DNA of 64,000 nucleotides, from the NCBI RefSeq assembly GCF_901709675.1, contig NC_051088.1, positions 18,675,193 through 18,739,192 on the forward strand, read 5' to 3'. Shown here piece after piece: positions 60,569-64,000 of this stretch. Position numbers and translations under genes: made by a program. The notes under the pieces are model-generated. The model did not search any database and was not told where the DNA came from. It saw only the letters and a list, made by a program, of their open reading frames with translations. Position 1 is the first letter of the stretch; each line of letters begins with the position of its first letter. This DNA comes from Syngnathus acus (lineage: Eukaryota > Chordata > Actinopteri > Syngnathiformes > Syngnathidae).

Positions 60569-61899
60569 TATGCACTGCAGCCTTAATACAGTCAAGTCAG
60601 CCGCCACAACGATTGTGTCCGAGGGCCTACTTCAAAGTTAAAGCTAACCGAGACTTTGCTATCAATATATAGTACGTAGTCTAAATTGTTTGCTCTCATT
60701 TTGAAGTTGAGCCTTGTGGTGTTTTGTGTAGAGTCCCGTATGAACAGCCATTGTTTTGTTCACTGACTTGACTCAACTGGCCCGGCTGCAAACAATTTCA
60801 TTCGTCGTAAAAGAGGAAAGCCTAACACGTTGTCTTTTTCATCTTTATTAGGTTTTCAAATGGCTGGATTTTCTTCTGTGATTACTATATAGGATTTTTT
60901 CTGGAAAATTGGTACCCCAGCCCACCCACTCACCCCGCCATGGAAATGACAAATCCACTCGGAAATCGTTCTCTGATGTTGCCACGACTGACACGATTGG
61001 GGATTATAGGAGCGAGTCAAGCACTAATATATATATATAAACTTATTTATCCGCTGTCTGTCATGGTAGCGATGCTTACACAAGTAACTGAGCTGAAACA
61101 TCATACTTTGCAACATTGCTCTGTAGAAGCTCGAGTTGTCGATGGCACTGAGCAGCACTTGAGGCCAGATTAACAGGTGACATTTACGATGGTCTGAGTG
61201 CAGTAGTGTGCATGTGTGTGTGTGTGTGAGCGCGAGAGTAGCAAGGCTGGGGACTGAGTGATTTAAGGTTGCATATCAGCAGGACAGGAGTCAACTACTC
61301 GCACTACTCTTTACCCTAAAGGGCAAGCTTTATAGCCTCATCCTGATATAAGCCCTTATGTATCGCAACTTGGATCGAGGAGCACTCTGTTAAATGCACT
61401 GTTCCCTGTGCCACTTCTTTTTTTTTTTTGCATCAGTGGGAATTGTATTCATTATCACTATAAAAAATATACAATTAGATTGGCCCACTTATTTTGTGTA
61501 CATCTACAACAGTTAAAGGATTTCATCAGAGTTTAGTAAGTGATTAAAATGAATGAATGGCAAATCTCAACAGCAGCAATTGTAGAAAGTGGAATGAGCA
61601 TTCAGACACATTTCCACTAAAAATTGTAATAAAAACAAGATCAAGACAAAGTAGACATACTATTTCTTCAATCCTTGAAGAGATTGATAAAATGTGCTAT
61701 CCGAACACTACTGCGTGGAGGTATTGCAAAGTAATGCAGAACGCAATTGCTGGTGAAGGAGAGAGTGACTCATCACGGTCCGGCAGCATGCCGTCACTAC
61801 ATCCTTTTTGGAAGTATCTTTGACCGAGCAACCGGCTATTTCTAAGCCCTTTGCACCTGTGATTACCATCAAGTAAAGCGTAAAGACTTTACAATCATG
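60569..61899. other. Non-coding stretch, no gene seen
   Basis: A TATATATATATA run (61029-61041), a GT run (61212-61228) and a T run (61418-61430) occur. The frames at 60940-61173 and 61557-61823 match no family. Confidence 0.5.
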
Positions 61900-62060
61900 A
61901 TGCCATACAGCACAACTGACGGAAGGATATCAGAGGGTCAAACTGATAACCCTCAAACAAGGTGACCACTCTGGGTCCCGAGCATCGCACAACTGCACCC
62001 GTCTTATAAGGGTGTAGCCTCATGACTGGGTGAACTCGATGAGAATACAGTCAAGCGTAG
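61900..62060. promoter_or_regulatory. Weak candidate conserved non-coding element
   Basis: This is even-composition sequence with CAATCATGATGCCATACAGC, AAACTGATAACCCTC and TCTTATAAGGGTG. No repeat or coding frame is seen. Confidence 0.2.
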
Positions 62061-63495
62061 GTGGAAAGCAGAGCAGTGTTAATTTATGACTAACACTTAG
62101 ACACAGGATCAATTGCCGGGAAAATGTCCATAAGCTCAGAGTGGAGGACACTATATAAGTAGGAAACGCTTTCAATATAAATGCCTTGAAGTAACTTTCA
62201 ATCGCTCCAATCAGTTCCATCTTGCCCATTTCAGTGTAATGGTCATTTAGATTTTAATTTCCTTTCATATTGCATAATATCTCATTGCTTATTCGTAAAA
62301 TTCAGCATGTGTCTACTTGTAAAAAAAATTACTATTTCCAAAATAAATATAAAAGTTACCTTTATCTTTTCCGGGGAGGTGTGGTGTCTTTGTCTTCTAG
62401 AGGTCACGAAACTGATGTGGATGTCACATTGCTGACGAAATGGAACCGTAGGGAATCTGTTGGAAGAAAATCAAGTATGAAGAACCATGCAATGCGCCCC
62501 AATTCGACTGGCCTTCAATCGGGTGAATCATCTTCAGCCCATTGAAGACCTGTACTTAGACGATAGAAGGCAAACCTAATGACAGGACTCTTCCACATCG
62601 GTCTTATGCAAAGAGTATTGTTTAAGAACGTTCTATTTTCTGAACTAGATAAGGTCCGTTAAATCCTTCTTGACAAGGTTTTCTAACAAGTTAATCATCT
62701 TCATGCCTTTTTGACTGTAATTGAAAAGAACATTATTCAGAATCCATTGCAAGGAGGAGTGCACTCAAAATGATCATGGATTATTTTTTTTTTTATTGTT
62801 TTACGCACTTGAATGAAGAATAAAACAGTAAAAGTTGGGGTTTAATCTGGTAGGCCCCGGTAAATGAGTGTGCTTGTCTACTGCTAAATCCATCCCTGAT
62901 CCTAACTGTATTTGGTGTGGTGATGGTAATTACTGATGTAGATGAGGTAATGACAGCAGATGCCAACTGTAATAATGAAGACTGCACCAGATGGTCTCAT
63001 TATAGTGATAACAGGAACAGTATTGATTCACTAGTTTCAGACCCATTACAATACAAATAAAGGTGTAAATGGTGTTGTGGGGAATCGGAATCCCAGGAAT
63101 TGATGTCATATCTGGTGCGATGTCATTAACAGTACAAGATGTAAAGTGACTTGCCTATGTGCCACCTGATTTTGTTTGTTTGTTTTGTTGTAAGTCAACA
63201 CAATACATAGAAAGGAAATTAGTGCCCGGTTATATTTATTTGGTTTTGATTCCACTTTATCAGCCCTTACTTGCCACATGTCATCATCTGCTAACGACTC
63301 ATGTGATTGTCATTAAACGGCATTTCTCTCTTCACATACAGTATGACGGGCACTTTTGCCATGCGGAATTTCCCTGAGCTGAAGCTTAGCATTTGCCTGC
63401 GAAAGACGTTTTCTCCTCCTCTGGGCTCTGTGTGAACCCAGGGCCATTCCAAGCCATACAAACTGGAGACTGTGAGTGTGACTGTTACCGCCCAG
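62061..63495. other. Non-coding stretch, no gene seen
   Basis: A small dyad CTTCAATCGGGTGAA..TTCAGCCCATTGAAG (62513-62547) and a T run near 62784-62796 are the only items. The frame at 62270-62545 matches no family. Confidence 0.5.
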
Positions 63496-63531
63496 TAGTG
63501 TGAGTGTGTGAGTGTGTGCGTATATATATAT
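63496..63531. repeat. (GT)n/(TA)n compound microsatellite
   Basis: AGTGTGTGAGTGTGTGCG runs into TATATATATATT, a compound low-complexity tract. Confidence 0.9.
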
Positions 63532-64000
63532 TAATGCATGTAGGAATATTTTGAGGCCTTCCAAAGGGGTGGAGGCCAATGTTTGGACAGTATCAGGTGT
63601 ACAGGCTTTAATCTGCCTCTCCTCAGCTCTCTCTCCAACTCATGTATCAGTCATATGGAATCGGAGCAGACATGGAGAAAAAGAAAGCAAAAAATAAACA
63701 TCTGAAAATTAGAGGACAACCTGTTTCCAAACTCAGCCCTAAACATAAACATCTGTTTGTCTTATCTAACTAATGCATGCCACTGTAAAAAGTCTGCCAC
63801 AGTAGACTCCATGAAAGTCAAGTGCTGAGCAGAGAGAGCAAAAGAGGAAAGACTAATGAGTGCAGGGTCAGTGCTGAATTTTGGTTGTGTTTGGAAATAT
63901 CAAACCCAGCAGCATGCCCTCCAGGCCATCTTTGACCTTAGGCTCTTCTGGGGTCAGGAGTCTTAGTAGATATTTAAACCTTCCAACGGGATTTTGTCCT
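63532..64000. other. Non-coding stretch, no gene seen
   Basis: Mixed sequence to the window edge. No exon signals or recognised repeats. Confidence 0.5.

Overview
The window looks like a piece of a teleost fish genome, most likely a percomorph. No annotated sequence was available, so this is inferred from the content. It is dense in CA/GT microsatellites (one uninterrupted GT tract is 122 bp). It has (GGAT)n, (GAATA)n and (AAAT)n arrays. It also carries several dispersed repeats I recognise from fish genomes: the family whose end reads CCATTTTC..CCGCTTATCC..CAGGGTCGTG, the MITE with CCGTATTTTCCGCACTATAAGGC ends, the MITE beginning CAGTGGTACC, hAT-like fragments around GGCCCGCGGGCC, and tRNA-like SINE remnants. 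There is no bacterial-style gene organisation, no operon, no CRISPR array, no rRNA and no intact tRNA.

No complete protein-coding gene can be supported. Every long open frame is short, low in complexity (TH, CV or MDGW arrays) or unlike any protein family I know. The best coding candidate is a 35-codon ATG exon at 7034-7138 that ends exactly at a consensus splice donor. Weaker exon-like segments flanked by splice signals lie at 11601-11682, 12136-12278, 16516-16562 and 31226-31442. If any are real, the window lies in or beside a gene with long introns or a long non-coding transcript.

Layout. 1-7 kb: plain intergenic or intronic DNA with the 122-bp GT tract, a SINE remnant at 5.1 kb and two stretches that look constrained (3.6-3.9 and 5.9-6.1 kb). 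7-9 kb: the candidate first exon followed by a cluster of CA arrays and an AT/TA tract. 10-17 kb: dispersed repeats, purine-rich strands, a CpG-rich block (12.3-13.1 kb) and three exon candidates. 18-24 kb: a composite repeat, a triple TAATTA cluster (19.84 kb), two MITE ends 1.4 kb apart, an exact 28-bp duplication and a 243-bp MITE. 25-32 kb: a 155-bp tandem duplication, the (GGAT)33 array and three non-coding stretches of constrained appearance. 32-45 kb: mostly unremarkable, with a striking hairpin and partial duplication at 36.05-36.49 kb and a (GAATA)14 array at 39.2 kb. 46-51 kb: the best concentration of conserved-looking non-coding sequence. 51-64 kb: mostly featureless, with repeat fragments at 53.5, 58.4 and 60.2-60.6 kb and an imperfect hairpin at 59.3 kb.

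My overall reading is that this is a gene-poor region or a very large intron. Many mixed-composition stretches contain TAATTA, TTAATTAA and ATGCAAAT motifs, which suits enhancers of a developmental regulator. That reading is inference and needs cross-species alignment.
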